Shown here piece by piece: positions 17,285 to 26,572 of a stretch of 64,000 nucleotides of DNA. The translations under genes and the position numbers were made by a program. The DNA comes from Sphingobacteriaceae bacterium (GTDB taxonomy: Bacteria; Bacteroidota; Bacteroidia; Sphingobacteriales; Sphingobacteriaceae). Numbering within the stretch: the first letter of the stretch is position 1; the number at the start of each line of letters is the position of its first letter. Under the pieces are notes generated by a model. It saw nothing but the letters and a program-made list of their open reading frames with translations, was not told the origin of the DNA and did not search any database. The DNA lies in NCBI GenBank assembly GCA_903642215.1, contig CAHJWG010000002.1:1-64000 (forward strand), in the 5' to 3' direction.

Positions 17285-17605
17285 TTAAAGGTTTTTATTA
17301 ACCTGGCGATGGTTTAGTTTTGCTTCTATCGCTGCCGATTGGTTGCTTGAATAAGTACCGTAAGCACTTACCAATGTGCCTTTTAAGTTATATTTCTCTG
17401 ATGAAATAGCGTAAAGGATAGACATATCAGAAGGGTTACTGGCACCTTCAAAACGATAAAATTCATCAATTTCAAATTCGTCAACAGTCATTTTAATATC
17501 TTTTTCTCTGTCTTGCATCGTATCCAGGTCAACATTAAAATCTTCTGTATAGCCGCGTGCAATAAGATCATTCAAGGCATCTAAAAGGGTTTCGTAATTT
17601 TTCAT
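17285..17605 (-). CDS. Small conserved Bacteroidota protein
   Basis: A 106-residue soluble acidic protein. It belongs to a widespread family of about 100 residues in this phylum with the pattern YETLxxALNDLxxRGYTxDF, DEFYRFEG and LYAISS; relatives are often labelled phosphoribosylpyrophosphate synthetase without support, and no PRPP synthase motif is present. Function unknown. It follows the gene at 17636 by 30 bp on the same strand and has its own terminator. Confidence 0.75.
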   Translation of the reverse strand: MKNYETLLDALNDLIARGYTEDFNVDLDTMQDREKDIKMTVDEFEIDEFYRFEGASNPSDMSILYAISSEKYNLKGTLVSAYGTYSSNQSAAIEAKLNHRQVNKNL

Positions 17606-17635
17606 GATTTATGCTGATTAAGGTTTTTGTTAGAT

Positions 17636-18262
17636 TTATAGTAATGAATTATCGGTAATTTCTCCGTGGCCGGACTTAAAATGGAGATCAATTTCTTTAT
17701 CGATTGCATCTTTTAACAAACTTTCTTTTGATTTTATAAATGCTTCGTTTGCCTCCTGATTTTTTTCAATCAAATTCAAAATTCTGTCTTTTTCGGCTTT
17801 AATTGTATTTGCGGATTGCTCAATCGGGTTTAAAGCATAAACGGTAAGCGCAAAATAATTACTATGTTCTGTTAAAAAAACATTTTCCGGAGAATTACTT
17901 GTCGTGTATTTTACAGATTCAAATTTCCCGATGTACGGAACGGTGTAAATAGCATAATACAAGGTTACAAAATCACCGGGCATCGTACTGCTTGTAGTTG
18001 TATTTAAAATATCTGTAGCTATGCTTTTTTCAAAATTAAACTCCTGGTTTTGCACGCTGATAGCAGATCTTTTAATTTCAAAATCCATGTTCCAGGTGCT
18101 TGTTAAATCTTTAAAAACATCTTTCTTTATTTTACTCAAATCACCATCGTCAAGACTGTTTGATAACCTTAGTGCTTTAATCATTTCCGGCAGTTTTTGA
18201 AAAACAGTATTGTATTTTCCTTCCAGCCGGTGTTCAAAAAGTGTGAATTTTGGGATGCTCAT
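17636..18262 (-). CDS. Hypothetical protein
   Basis: A 208-residue soluble protein with no signal peptide or membrane segment and no recognised family. Residues 150-190 are rich in charged helix-forming residues (NTIKAEKDRILNLIEKNQEA) and may form a coiled coil. Upstream (18263-18520) lies a 258-bp gap shared with ndh. Probably cotranscribed with the small protein at 17285. Confidence 0.6.
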   Translation of the reverse strand: MSIPKFTLFEHRLEGKYNTVFQKLPEMIKALRLSNSLDDGDLSKIKKDVFKDLTSTWNMDFEIKRSAISVQNQEFNFEKSIATDILNTTTSSTMPGDFVTLYYAIYTVPYIGKFESVKYTTSNSPENVFLTEHSNYFALTVYALNPIEQSANTIKAEKDRILNLIEKNQEANEAFIKSKESLLKDAIDKEIDLHFKSGHGEITDNSLL

Positions 18263-18453
18263 TTTTTTATTTTTTTAAACTGAATTGATGAAAAACACTT
18301 GAGATAGCCTTTTAACCTATTTAAGATTATTATGTTTTAGATTGCTTTTATTTCTTTAATTCAGATAATTTAGCAGCGGATAGGTAAGTTTAAAAACATC
18401 TGTCTATGGTTTAAGTTTACCTTTTGTATTTGCTGCTGCACCGAGAAAACGAT

Positions 18454-18468
18454 GGTAAAAGAAGCATA
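18454..18468 (+). repeat. Dispersed 15-bp motif, AAAAGAAGCAT version
   Basis: Exact core 52 bp before the ndh start. Confidence 0.7.
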
Positions 18469-18520
18469 CAAGCTATTGATTGTTGTTATCCCGGTCAGAT
18501 TAAATAAAATTTAGTAAAAT

Positions 18521-19822
18521 ATGCGTTTAAATGGATTTACAAAACACCCGAAAATTGTAATTATCGGTGGTGGTTTTGGCGGAATTGAACTGGTTAAATC
18601 ATTAAAAAAATTAGACGGAGAAATAATTTTGATCGACCGGCATAATTATCATACTTTTCAACCGCTGCTGTACCAGGTTGCTACCGGAAGCCTGCAGGCA
18701 GAATCTATCGCTTTCCCTTTGCGCAAGGTTTTTAATGACCAAAAGAATCTGACTTATGTTTATGCTAATGTGCTTAATATCAATTCGGACAGTAACACGA
18801 TTACAACAAGCGATGGTGAAGTTTCTTACGATTATTTAGTGCTTGCTACCGGTTCTGATACTAATTTTTTCGGTAATGACCAGATTAAACATTACACAAT
18901 GCCGATGAAAAATATTACAGAAGCTTTAAACCTGCGCAGCATGATCCTGCAAAATTTTGAAGCAGCTTTTGTTGAAGAAGATCCGGAAAAAAAGCAGGCT
19001 TTATTAAACTTTGTAATTGTAGGCGGCGGCCCAACCGGTGTAGAATTATCGGGTGCAATTGCAGAGTTTAGAAACCATGTTTTAGCAAAAGATTATCCCG
19101 AACACAAAAAAGAAGATGTAAAAGTTTATCTGATCGAAGGCAAAACAGAACTGCTTGCCGCCATGTCTCCCGAAGCTTCTTCACATGCAAAAGAGGACCT
19201 TAAAAAAATGGGCGTGGAAATCAGTAATGACGTTCATGTAAAAAGTTACGACGGTGAATTATTGACTATTGATAATGGCCAAACCATTCGTACAAAAACT
19301 GTTATCTGGGCAGCCGGTGTAAAAGGAGAGCTGCCGGCCGGGTTTAAGCCTGGTTCTGTTACCAAAACCAATCGGGTACAAGTAGATACAATCAACCGGG
19401 TACATGGTTACCAAAATATTTTTGCCATTGGAGATGCCGCTGCGATGATTACTTTAGAAACGCCTATGGGCCACCCCGGCGTGGCACCTGTTGCCATACA
19501 ACAAGGTAAGCAGCTGGGAGAAAACCTGCTTAAAATTATTAAAGGCCAGGATACTAAACCGTTCATTTACAAAGATAAAGGCTCTTTGGCAACCATCGGT
19601 AAAAACAAAGCTGTTGCTGATTTGGGCAAGATACATCTACATGGTTTTATCGCCTGGATTATCTGGATTTTTGTTCACCTAATGTCGTTGGTTGGTTTTA
19701 CAAACCGCTTGATTGTTTTTTTAAGCTGGGCATCCAGTTATCTCACTTATAATGGTGAAACAAGGCTAATAATCAGGCGGTTTAACACTAAAGAAATGAA
19801 AGTTGATCCTGACGGGAATTAA
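18521..19822 (+). CDS. ndh: Type II NADH dehydrogenase
   Basis: A 433-residue single-subunit flavoprotein that passes electrons from NADH to quinone without pumping protons. There are two Rossmann motifs: VIIGGGFGGIE near residue 13 for FAD and FVIVGGGPTGVELSG near 167 for NADH. The FAIGDAAAM segment near 307 contacts FAD. The C-terminal region (about 370-415) is hydrophobic and would hold the protein to the inner membrane. It stands alone, with its own strong terminator. Confidence 0.92.
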   Translation: MRLNGFTKHPKIVIIGGGFGGIELVKSLKKLDGEIILIDRHNYHTFQPLLYQVATGSLQAESIAFPLRKVFNDQKNLTYVYANVLNINSDSNTITTSDGEVSYDYLVLATGSDTNFFGNDQIKHYTMPMKNITEALNLRSMILQNFEAAFVEEDPEKKQALLNFVIVGGGPTGVELSGAIAEFRNHVLAKDYPEHKKEDVKVYLIEGKTELLAAMSPEASSHAKEDLKKMGVEISNDVHVKSYDGELLTIDNGQTIRTKTVIWAAGVKGELPAGFKPGSVTKTNRVQVDTINRVHGYQNIFAIGDAAAMITLETPMGHPGVAPVAIQQGKQLGENLLKIIKGQDTKPFIYKDKGSLATIGKNKAVADLGKIHLHGFIAWIIWIFVHLMSLVGFTNRLIVFLSWASSYLTYNGETRLIIRRFNTKEMKVDPDGN

Positions 19823-19860
19823 GTTTCTGTATTTATATGTGTTAATGCTATCAGCGAAAA

Positions 19861-19900
19861 TTAATGAAGCCAATTATTTTTAATTGGCTTCATTAATTTT
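19861..19900. terminator. Rho-independent terminator after ndh
   Basis: A perfect 15-bp stem TTAATGAAGCCAATT/AATTGGCTTCATTAA with a T5 loop and a T-rich tail. It could serve both convergent genes. Confidence 0.8.
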
Positions 19901-19904
19901 ACAG

Positions 19905-19919
19905 GATAAAAACAGTATG
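19905..19919 (+). repeat. Dispersed 15-bp motif, AAAAACAGTAT version
   Basis: Exact core between the terminator after ndh and the end of the thioesterase gene. Confidence 0.7.
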
Positions 19920-19982
19920 GTATTTTTATTAAAATTTACGCGGCATATTATCTCAACCACACAAATTTCAAAAAAAGAATAA

Positions 19983-20423
19983 TTAAGAACGGGGTTTAAA
20001 ACCTTCAAACTCCATCATTTTTTGGGTTTCAACTTCCGGGATTGGTATTGATTTATATGCTTTGTAATCATAATGGATGCAAACCGTTTGGCCGGTTGTG
20101 CAAATCTGCTCTTCGCCGTTTTCGTCTAGCTTAACAATAATATAATCAATATCAAAACTGCTGTTACCGATTCTGGAAGTACGCACGTAGCAGAAAATCT
20201 GATCGTAAAGCTTTAAAGGTTTCAGGTAATTTATCTCTGATTTCCCCAAAATAATATTGGTTTCTTTCCAGTCCCACTGGATAATTTGTTTCCAGTAATT
20301 GGTTCTGGCAATTTCAAAATAAGTTAAATACACAGCATTGTTTACATGTCCAAAGCCGTCAAGATCAGAAAACCTGATGTAAATAGGGGTTTTAAATTTG
20401 TAATTCGGAGAGATTCCAGTCAT
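19983..20423 (-). CDS. Acyl-CoA thioesterase, hotdog fold (YbgC/FadM type)
   Basis: A 146-residue hotdog-fold protein. The active-site segment RFSDLDGFGHVNNAVYLTY (about residues 17-35) holds the aspartate and the GHVNN turn of the 4-hydroxybenzoyl-CoA thioesterase group. It should hydrolyse an acyl-CoA in the cytoplasm; the chain length is not readable. Divergent from the Hsp20 gene with a 135-bp gap. Confidence 0.85.
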   Translation of the reverse strand: MTGISPNYKFKTPIYIRFSDLDGFGHVNNAVYLTYFEIARTNYWKQIIQWDWKETNIILGKSEINYLKPLKLYDQIFCYVRTSRIGNSSFDIDYIIVKLDENGEEQICTTGQTVCIHYDYKAYKSIPIPEVETQKMMEFEGFKPRS

Positions 20424-20558
20424 TTTAAGTCAATATGTCTTATTAAATAAATTTACTGCGCCACAATGTCATGAAAATAGAAAAATTTTGGGTATGGTAT
20501 GCAGTTTGAATAATAGGTTGTAAGAAGTTAAACAAACAAAAATAAAAATAATAAAATT

Positions 20559-20999
20559 ATGACTCTTGTAAAATTTAATCCCGCAAAACACACATCTTCT
20601 GTTAACCCTTGGTTTTCGGATGTGTTTGAATCAGTTTTTAATGATTCTATTTTAACCGATCGTTTAGTAAGCCGTGTTCCGGCTGTTAATATTGCCGAAA
20701 CCGATGGTGATTTCCAGATTGAACTGGCTGTACCGGGACTGAAAAAGGAAGATTTCAAAATCAATGTAGATAAAAATATTTTGAGTATTTCTGCTGAAAA
20801 GAAAAGTGAAAGCACGCCGGAAGGAAAAAAATACAGTAAACGTGAGTATAGCTATACTTCTTTTGTAAGGTCTTTTACGTTACCTGAAACCATTGACCAT
20901 AGTAAAATTGATGCTGCTTACACTGATGGTATTTTAAAATTGACTGTTGCTAAGAAAGAAGAAGCAAAAATTCAATCCAGAGAAATTGCCGTACAGTAA
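20559..20999 (+). CDS. Small heat shock protein, Hsp20 family
   Basis: A 146-residue protein with an alpha-crystallin domain from about residue 43 to 137: it includes the ELAVPGLKKEDFKINVDKN stretch and the SYTSFVRSFTLPETID block, and it ends in a short tail with the oligomerising SREIAV (I-x-V type) motif. It holds unfolding proteins in an ATP-independent way. No CIRCE element was seen upstream. Confidence 0.92.
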   Translation: MTLVKFNPAKHTSSVNPWFSDVFESVFNDSILTDRLVSRVPAVNIAETDGDFQIELAVPGLKKEDFKINVDKNILSISAEKKSESTPEGKKYSKREYSYTSFVRSFTLPETIDHSKIDAAYTDGILKLTVAKKEEAKIQSREIAVQ

Positions 21000-21037
21000 T
21001 CTATAAAAATACTTTTAGTTGATTGTTTAGTTTGATG

Positions 21038-21071
21038 GAAGGGTTGTATAATAAATGCAGCCCTTTTTTAT
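21038..21071 (+). terminator. Rho-independent terminator after the Hsp20 gene
   Basis: AAGGGTTG...CAGCCCTT stem with G-U pairs, followed by a T run. Confidence 0.6.
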
Positions 21072-21145
21072 GGATTAATTTTTACTGAGGTAAGTTAAAC
21101 TTTAAAAAAATACAGCTGTTTACACTTAAACTAAAAATTTTTAAA

Positions 21146-21556
21146 ATGAAAAAATCTAAATTAATCATACTGGCATTAGCTGCAATGTGCAGTTTCTCAG
21201 CCTGTAGTTCTAAAAAAACCGGAGGAGAAAATTCTGATTCTTCAGCCACAGCTATAAAAGGAAGTGCCAGAGATACCACACCGGCTTCTTCCGGGTTAAA
21301 TACTTCCGGAGGAGGAGGAACAGGTTCTGGTGCCGGAACAGGTTCTGACGCAGAAGCGAGCAAAAATGCAGGCGGAACCGGTACAAACAGTGGTGGGGCA
21401 AATCCAAGCGGAACCACAACCGGAACAGCTACCGGCGGAGGTGCCGCTACAAGTGGGGCAGGTGCAAGCGGAACAACTAACGGAGCAGGAACCGGTGCCG
21501 GTACCAACACAGGCGGATCCAACAGCGGAACACGGCCTCAAAAGCCGCAGCAATAA
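21146..21556 (+). CDS. Glycine-rich low-complexity lipoprotein
   Basis: A 136-residue protein with a lipoprotein signal ending in lipobox FSAC (cysteine about residue 20). From residue 50 it consists almost only of Gly, Thr, Ala, Ser and Asn in irregular GTGSGAG/GGTGTNSGG repeats, so it is probably disordered outside the membrane. The opposite strand also has long open frames, a by-product of the repeated GC-rich codons. Function unknown. A terminator follows within 12 bp. Confidence 0.7.
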   Translation: MKKSKLIILALAAMCSFSACSSKKTGGENSDSSATAIKGSARDTTPASSGLNTSGGGGTGSGAGTGSDAEASKNAGGTGTNSGGANPSGTTTGTATGGGAATSGAGASGTTNGAGTGAGTNTGGSNSGTRPQKPQQ

Positions 21557-21567
21557 GTTTTTAAATA

Positions 21568-21600
21568 AAAAAAGGATCTGAAAATCAGATCCTTTTTTAT
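21568..21600. terminator. Bidirectional Rho-independent terminator
   Basis: AAAAAAGGATCTG/CAGATCCTTTTTT perfect stem with an AAAA loop, between the convergent lipoprotein and glycosyltransferase genes. Confidence 0.85.
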
Positions 21601-21616
21601 ATTTGAATAGAAAGAC

Positions 21617-22378
21617 TTAAAATAATAAGTCGAAATTATATTTTAGCTGCCGGTAAACATCCCGAACAATAGCAATCAAAGGATTTTCACTGTTTTTCCA
21701 ACTGATACGGGTGGCAGTACTTGGTTCTGATGTAGAATTTACCTGATTAAATAAAGCTTTATAATCATCGTAAAACAAACCTGTACCTTTATTTTTAATG
21801 AAAGAAACACACATTTTATACTCTGTTCTGTCAACGTTTAAACCTTCGGCATAACGGCCAAATTTTTGAAAAAAAGTACTTCTGCGAATGTGTGGATGAT
21901 CACTGTAATAATATATTTTTTTGTAATTAGTGAACCAAGGTTTAATAACCATTTTTGAAAATCCTTTTTTATAAGGCTTTAAATAAGGATATTTTAAGTA
22001 AGCATAAAATCTTACCATATCCAGTTCGGGTTCCGTATCCAAAATGTGCATCGCATCCGAAAAATGTGAGGCAAAAGAAGCTTGAGGCTCAAAATCTTCC
22101 TGCACATATAAAGTGTAAGGAGTTTTTACCTCGTCCTGGCCTTTATTGATGTTATTACCTAAACCTTTATTATTTGATGTAGTAATCAGCCTGAAGTTAT
22201 AACTGTTTTGCAATTCTTTAATTGCATCGATGTGTTCTGCTTTGCTACCATCATCAGAAACAATAATTTCTTCAAAAAAACATTCCTGCGTTTTAAAAGT
22301 ACTTAATAATCTTTCTAAAGATTTGCTTCGGTTATAATGCGTAATAAGTAATGAAACTGTTTTAAAAGTATGTAACAT
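21617..22378 (-). CDS. Glycosyltransferase family 2
   Basis: A 253-residue GT-A fold protein. The N-terminal SLLITHYNRSKSLERLL strand-helix, IIVSDDGSKAEH (nucleotide-sugar binding) and YVQEDFEPQ at about 93-101 in place of the usual DxD are visible. No membrane segment. It lies 12 bp after the second glycosyltransferase gene on the same strand. The sugar and acceptor are unknown; the neighbours suggest exopolysaccharide or lipopolysaccharide assembly. Confidence 0.85.
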   Translation of the reverse strand: MLHTFKTVSLLITHYNRSKSLERLLSTFKTQECFFEEIIVSDDGSKAEHIDAIKELQNSYNFRLITTSNNKGLGNNINKGQDEVKTPYTLYVQEDFEPQASFASHFSDAMHILDTEPELDMVRFYAYLKYPYLKPYKKGFSKMVIKPWFTNYKKIYYYSDHPHIRRSTFFQKFGRYAEGLNVDRTEYKMCVSFIKNKGTGLFYDDYKALFNQVNSTSEPSTATRISWKNSENPLIAIVRDVYRQLKYNFDLLF

Positions 22379-22390
22379 TTTAATTGTAAT

Positions 22391-23284
22391 TTATAATCTT
22401 ATTATACTATTACTATTTTTTAGATAGGCTGAAAATCCTTTAAGATGTAATTTAAACCTGTTTTTAAAAGCCTGAAAAATACCGCCATCATACAGTAACC
22501 TCCTTGGCGAAGTAAAAACACGCGCCTTAAAATTGGTAATCAACTTTAACTTTCCGGTTTTTTTAAGGTGTAGTGCCATCCGGCCGTCTTCCGCTTCTTC
22601 TACAAAATAATCACTGCCGGCAGCATTATCAAACTTTCGGCTTTGCTGTACTTTAAAACCGTTTGGATGTCGGCCTGCTTCTGTTACAAAACCCATATTG
22701 AAACCCAAAACGTTTAAATATTCCCGGTTTTTTTTACGGATAGCAATCAAAAATCCGGTGAGAATTTCATAAAAAAATAAGCCCATTCTATTTTGGCCTT
22801 CCGGCGGAAGAAAAGAATACCGGCCATAAACGCCAACTATTTGCTGGTTTTTTTGCATCGGCCTGATCATTAAATCAATCCAGTTTGGCGGATAAAATGT
22901 ATCACAATCGGCACATAAATGATACTTTCCGCGTGCCATATCCAAACCCGTTTGCCTTGCAAAAGGTGTTCCTTGTTCGGGCTGGAAATAACTGCGGATA
23001 CCTAATTCGTCTAAAACTTTTTGTGTGCCATCGGTAGAGTTATTATTGATTACAACAATTTCTACCTTCAAAGAAGTAGTGTTTGCTGCAATGGAAGATA
23101 CGGCCCGGAAAATATTATTTTCTTCATTCCACGCCGGAATCATAACGGATACATCCGGTTCTTCTGCAGAAAATTTTCTGATCCGGTTTTTTAGTTGCAG
23201 GATTTCATCCTGACTTAGATCAGTAAATTTTTTTTCTTTGTAGAGGTGCGGATAAATCCACGACGGAAGCTTAAATAAATACAT
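22391..23284 (-). CDS. Glycosyltransferase family 2
   Basis: A 297-residue GT-A protein. SVMIPAWNEENNIFRAVSSI, IVVINNNSTDGTQKVLDEL and the metal-binding CADCDTFYPP (DxD equivalent) appear in order; a hydrophobic stretch near 165-180 may touch the membrane. Cotranscribed with the smaller GT2 gene downstream. It is divergent from the flippase gene across a 356-bp gap. Confidence 0.85.
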   Translation of the reverse strand: MYLFKLPSWIYPHLYKEKKFTDLSQDEILQLKNRIRKFSAEEPDVSVMIPAWNEENNIFRAVSSIAANTTSLKVEIVVINNNSTDGTQKVLDELGIRSYFQPEQGTPFARQTGLDMARGKYHLCADCDTFYPPNWIDLMIRPMQKNQQIVGVYGRYSFLPPEGQNRMGLFFYEILTGFLIAIRKKNREYLNVLGFNMGFVTEAGRHPNGFKVQQSRKFDNAAGSDYFVEEAEDGRMALHLKKTGKLKLITNFKARVFTSPRRLLYDGGIFQAFKNRFKLHLKGFSAYLKNSNSIIRL

Positions 23285-23640
23285 CTAGATAAATAATTTC
23301 ATAACTATAAATTCCTCTACAATTTTATTGCACAAGTCAACCTAAGTTGTGGCAACTGTAACTGACTTTGTACCAATCCTCATTTTACGTAGCACTGCAA
23401 AATTTGGTTGCTGTTTGTATTTATTTATGGCAGTTTAGAAGTTGACGGATAAGCCTATTATAAAGTATTAACCGCCTTTTAGCAGGAAAATAATTTTTTA
23501 GGAACAAAAAAATCGATTTATCGTAAAAAAGTACCGGTAAACGAAGTATGCGGTTAGCAACAGCATAAAAACGCATTATTAAAAGCATAACCGGTTTTAC
23601 TTTTTAATATTATACAAGCAGATACTTGTAATCAATACCA
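23285..23640. other. 356-bp divergent intergenic region in the polysaccharide cluster
   Basis: No gene. Degenerate versions of the dispersed motif (GGTAAACGAAGTAT near 23536 and pieces near 23560-23590) are visible, flanked by imperfect ACCGGT-type inverted repeats. No convincing TAnnTTTG box was found. Confidence 0.5.
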
Positions 23641-25005
23641 ATGTCTTTTATAAAAAAAGTACAATCATATTTTGGCAACATTCACTTCCAATCACTATTT
23701 GGCAATGGTGTAATGGCGGTTATCAGTATGGTAACAATTGCAATTTTGTATCGCTCCTTATCCATTAACGATATTGGGGTTTACATGTTTTTGATGACAA
23801 TACTTGTACTTGTTGATACCTTGAAATCAGGATTTTTAACGGTGGCTTTTATAAAATTTTATGCCGGCTCTGATGAAGACAGAGCAAAAGAAGTTGCTGG
23901 TTCTGCCTGGAGTTTAGCAATTGCAATTACCGCTGCTTTGATAGTAATTAATGTGGTAACTTATTTTCTTTCTTCCTATACTGATAATGCCGGGATGGTT
24001 TTATTCTTAAAATACTTCTCCATAATATCATTGTTTACATTACCTTTTTTTATGGGAAGTATTGTTGTACAAAGCGAAAAAAGATTCGACCGCTTGTTAC
24101 AAATGCGTTTAATCTACCAGCTTTTATTTACTGGAGTTATTATCTTGTTAATTTTTCTAAAAAGGGCAACTCTAAATTCTGTCATTCTTACTTATGCACT
24201 TTCTAACCTTGCAGCAAGTTTAATTGTACTATTTCTTGGCTGGACGAAAATTGAAACCTTAAAATCTACAACCTCAAAAACTTTCTGGGAAATTTTTCAT
24301 TTTGGAAAATATAGTATGGGCACAAGTATAAGTGCAAATTTATTTGCCGTTACAGATACTTTTTTTATCAACTTTTTTTTGGGGCCGGCCGCACTTGCGA
24401 TTTATAATTTGGGAGGAAAACTTTTACAAGTTGTAGAAATGCCGCTGCTAAGTTTTGCTGCTTCCGGTATGCCGGGATTATCTGGATATTACAATAACAA
24501 TCAAAAGCTGGAAATGATGCACCTGATGAAAAAAATGGTTGGTATGCTTTCGCTTGGTATAATTGTAATTGCTGTATTATCCGTAATTTTTGCAGAACCG
24601 ATTATTGCACTCATTGGCGGGGCCAAATATGTACATACGGAAGCACCGCAATTGTTCCGTATTTTAATGAGTATTACAATTTTGTACCCTGCAGACCGGT
24701 TTTTTGCTTTAACCTTGGATGTGATACACAAACCCAAAATTAATTTTTATAAGATACTTGTTATGCTGTTGGTAAATCTGATTGCAGATTATGTAGGTTT
24801 AAGAATCTTTAAATCTGTTTATGTAATTGCAATTGCAAACTTGTTTCCTGTTTTAGTAGCTATTATTATAACCTATATTCCTTTAAATAAATATTCTAAA
24901 CTTAACTTTTGGAACATTTACGTAATTGGTTTTAATGAAAGTATACTATTTATAAAGCAATTACACCATACAATTACAATTAAAAATAAAGTAGCTAACA
25001 ATTAA
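23641..25005 (+). CDS. Polysaccharide flippase, Wzx/MATE-like
   Basis: A 454-residue protein with about twelve hydrophobic segments spread over its whole length, in the pattern of the MVF/PST flippase superfamily. Such proteins turn lipid-linked sugar units from the inner to the outer face of the inner membrane. Flanked by three glycosyltransferases, it is the likely export step of a surface glycan. It is followed after 33 bp by a family 8 glycosyltransferase. Confidence 0.82.
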   Translation: MSFIKKVQSYFGNIHFQSLFGNGVMAVISMVTIAILYRSLSINDIGVYMFLMTILVLVDTLKSGFLTVAFIKFYAGSDEDRAKEVAGSAWSLAIAITAALIVINVVTYFLSSYTDNAGMVLFLKYFSIISLFTLPFFMGSIVVQSEKRFDRLLQMRLIYQLLFTGVIILLIFLKRATLNSVILTYALSNLAASLIVLFLGWTKIETLKSTTSKTFWEIFHFGKYSMGTSISANLFAVTDTFFINFFLGPAALAIYNLGGKLLQVVEMPLLSFAASGMPGLSGYYNNNQKLEMMHLMKKMVGMLSLGIIVIAVLSVIFAEPIIALIGGAKYVHTEAPQLFRILMSITILYPADRFFALTLDVIHKPKINFYKILVMLLVNLIADYVGLRIFKSVYVIAIANLFPVLVAIIITYIPLNKYSKLNFWNIYVIGFNESILFIKQLHHTITIKNKVANN

Positions 25006-25038
25006 TAATTTATTCTGATTTTCCCCCCACAAACAAGC

Positions 25039-25923
25039 ATGGAACAACACAATAAAAACATTTCTATAGTTGTAGCAAGTGATAATCATTATGCAATTTT
25101 AATTGCAGCATTGTTAAAATCAATAGAAGTAAATCACAAAACAAGTGAACATATTGATTTTCACATTATAGATGACGGCATATCGGCAGAAACAAAAAAG
25201 AAACTAAATACTGTTGCAGATCCTGAGCGGGTTACGTTGAAATGGTTTGCAAGTAAAGATGTTATTCCTGCTGATAGTTCTATTCCTGTTGATAGTTCTT
25301 CGTTTCCGCTTACGGCATATTTGCGCGTTTTTTCTCCTTATATTGTAAACCAGGATACAGAAAAATTGATCTATCTGGATGTGGATACTATTGTGCAGGA
25401 TGATATTTCTAAATTATGGAATACATCGATCGGAGATTATACCATTGGTGCAATCCAGGATGTTGGAAAAACGGTAGATTGTGAATGGGGAGGTGTGCCT
25501 AATTATAAAGAACTTGGATTGGCAGCGGATACAAAGTATTTTAATTCAGGGGTTTTACTAATTAATGTTAAAAAATGGCGTGCAGAAAATATTTCGAGCC
25601 AAGTTATTTCTGCTTTAACAGAACATAAAAAACATGTTCGGCTGGCAGATCAATACGGTATGAATGTGATTATGGCAAACAAGTGGTTTCAGCTTGATCC
25701 AAAATGGAACTGGTTTGCATTTAAGGAAGATGAAAAACCTTATCTTGTACATTTTCTGGATATCAAACCCATATTTAAATCTTACAATTCCCAGGAAATT
25801 TACAAGCAAGAATTTTTCAGATATCTTTCTATGACACCATGGAAAAACTTTAAACAAATTAGCGGCAGCTATCGAAATTTCAGAAAAATATATAACAAAG
25901 TTAAAAAGGTTTTTTTGAAATAA
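25039..25923 (+). CDS. Glycosyltransferase family 8
   Basis: A 294-residue retaining glycosyltransferase. The N-terminal nucleotide-sugar segment NISIVVASDNHYAILIAALLKS, the metal-binding LIYLDVDTIVQDD (DxD) near residue 112, and the FNSGVLLINVKKWR block are classic GT8 features (LPS glucosyl- or galactosyltransferases and glycogenin-like proteins). It is probably cotranscribed with the flippase. Confidence 0.9.
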   Translation: MEQHNKNISIVVASDNHYAILIAALLKSIEVNHKTSEHIDFHIIDDGISAETKKKLNTVADPERVTLKWFASKDVIPADSSIPVDSSSFPLTAYLRVFSPYIVNQDTEKLIYLDVDTIVQDDISKLWNTSIGDYTIGAIQDVGKTVDCEWGGVPNYKELGLAADTKYFNSGVLLINVKKWRAENISSQVISALTEHKKHVRLADQYGMNVIMANKWFQLDPKWNWFAFKEDEKPYLVHFLDIKPIFKSYNSQEIYKQEFFRYLSMTPWKNFKQISGSYRNFRKIYNKVKKVFLK

Positions 25924-25948
25924 TTTTTACAAGTACAAATAAATTACC

Positions 25949-25963
25949 TTTAAAAGAAGTATT
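25949..25963 (+). repeat. Dispersed 15-bp motif, AAAAGAAGTAT version
   Basis: Exact core in the 55-bp gap between the convergent GT8 and membrane-protein genes. Confidence 0.7.
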
Positions 25964-25978
25964 GGCTTTTAAATACTT

Positions 25979-26572
25979 TTAATCTTGAAATTGATTTTTT
26001 AACCGTTCCAAACGATTTATAATTTCATTTATTTTCCGCTGTTCGGTTTTAACAATTTGTTTTTTCCAGTAAAAACTAACCAGCAAAATCCAGCCGATAA
26101 AAACTGTATAAACCGTGATTTCTAAAATCAGAGAAACCGATTTCAGAATTTCGATCATAAATAAACTTAAACCAAGCGTGAGCAAAATGGTGTAAACGTA
26201 AAGCATGATTCCATTTACGCGAGTGCGGCTGGTTTGATAAATTTTGAGTTTTTCCAGATAAACGTTCACCTCAGTTGTCGGGTCATGGGCGGCAATTAGC
26301 TTGTAATCCCGGTACATCATCAGGCCGTAAACTAAAATGGTGCTCATCACAATTAAAATCCCGGCATAGGTGAGCCAGGAATTGAACAGGAAAAACAAAA
26401 ATAAAATGATCATCATGGTAAAAGTTGCAGCCATCATCCCGATGCTCCATACCAATTTCTGGTTCAGTGCAGACGTGCCTTTTTTTACCTGTTTTAATAG
26501 CGTGTCGGCTGGTACTTGTGCTGCTTTGGGTTGTTCAATCCACAGCGAGCTTAATTCCTCAAAGTTTTTCAT
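25979..26572 (-). CDS. Four-helix membrane protein, putative ECF anti-sigma partner
   Basis: A 197-residue protein with a soluble N-terminus of about 38 residues and four hydrophobic segments (roughly 40-65, 68-88, 120-140 and 150-170), then a charged C-terminal helix. It overlaps the sigma factor gene by 14 bp, the usual arrangement for an anti-sigma factor. It lacks the zinc-binding HxxxCxxC anti-sigma signature, so the role is inferred from context. The MKNFEELSSLWIEQP start could be the sigma-binding part. Confidence 0.65.
   Translation of the reverse strand: MKNFEELSSLWIEQPKAAQVPADTLLKQVKKGTSALNQKLVWSIGMMAATFTMMIILFLFFLFNSWLTYAGILIVMSTILVYGLMMYRDYKLIAAHDPTTEVNVYLEKLKIYQTSRTRVNGIMLYVYTILLTLGLSLFMIEILKSVSLILEITVYTVFIGWILLVSFYWKKQIVKTEQRKINEIINRLERLKNQFQD

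Noticed and set aside
21082..21522. Proline- and valine-rich frame opposite the glycine-rich lipoprotein
   Set aside because: A mirror of GGN/ACN codon repeats; the plus-strand frame has a lipobox and terminator.
21597..21604. TATATTTG after the lipoprotein terminator as a promoter
   Set aside because: It is formed by the terminator tail, and no plus-strand gene follows; the next gene is on the minus strand.
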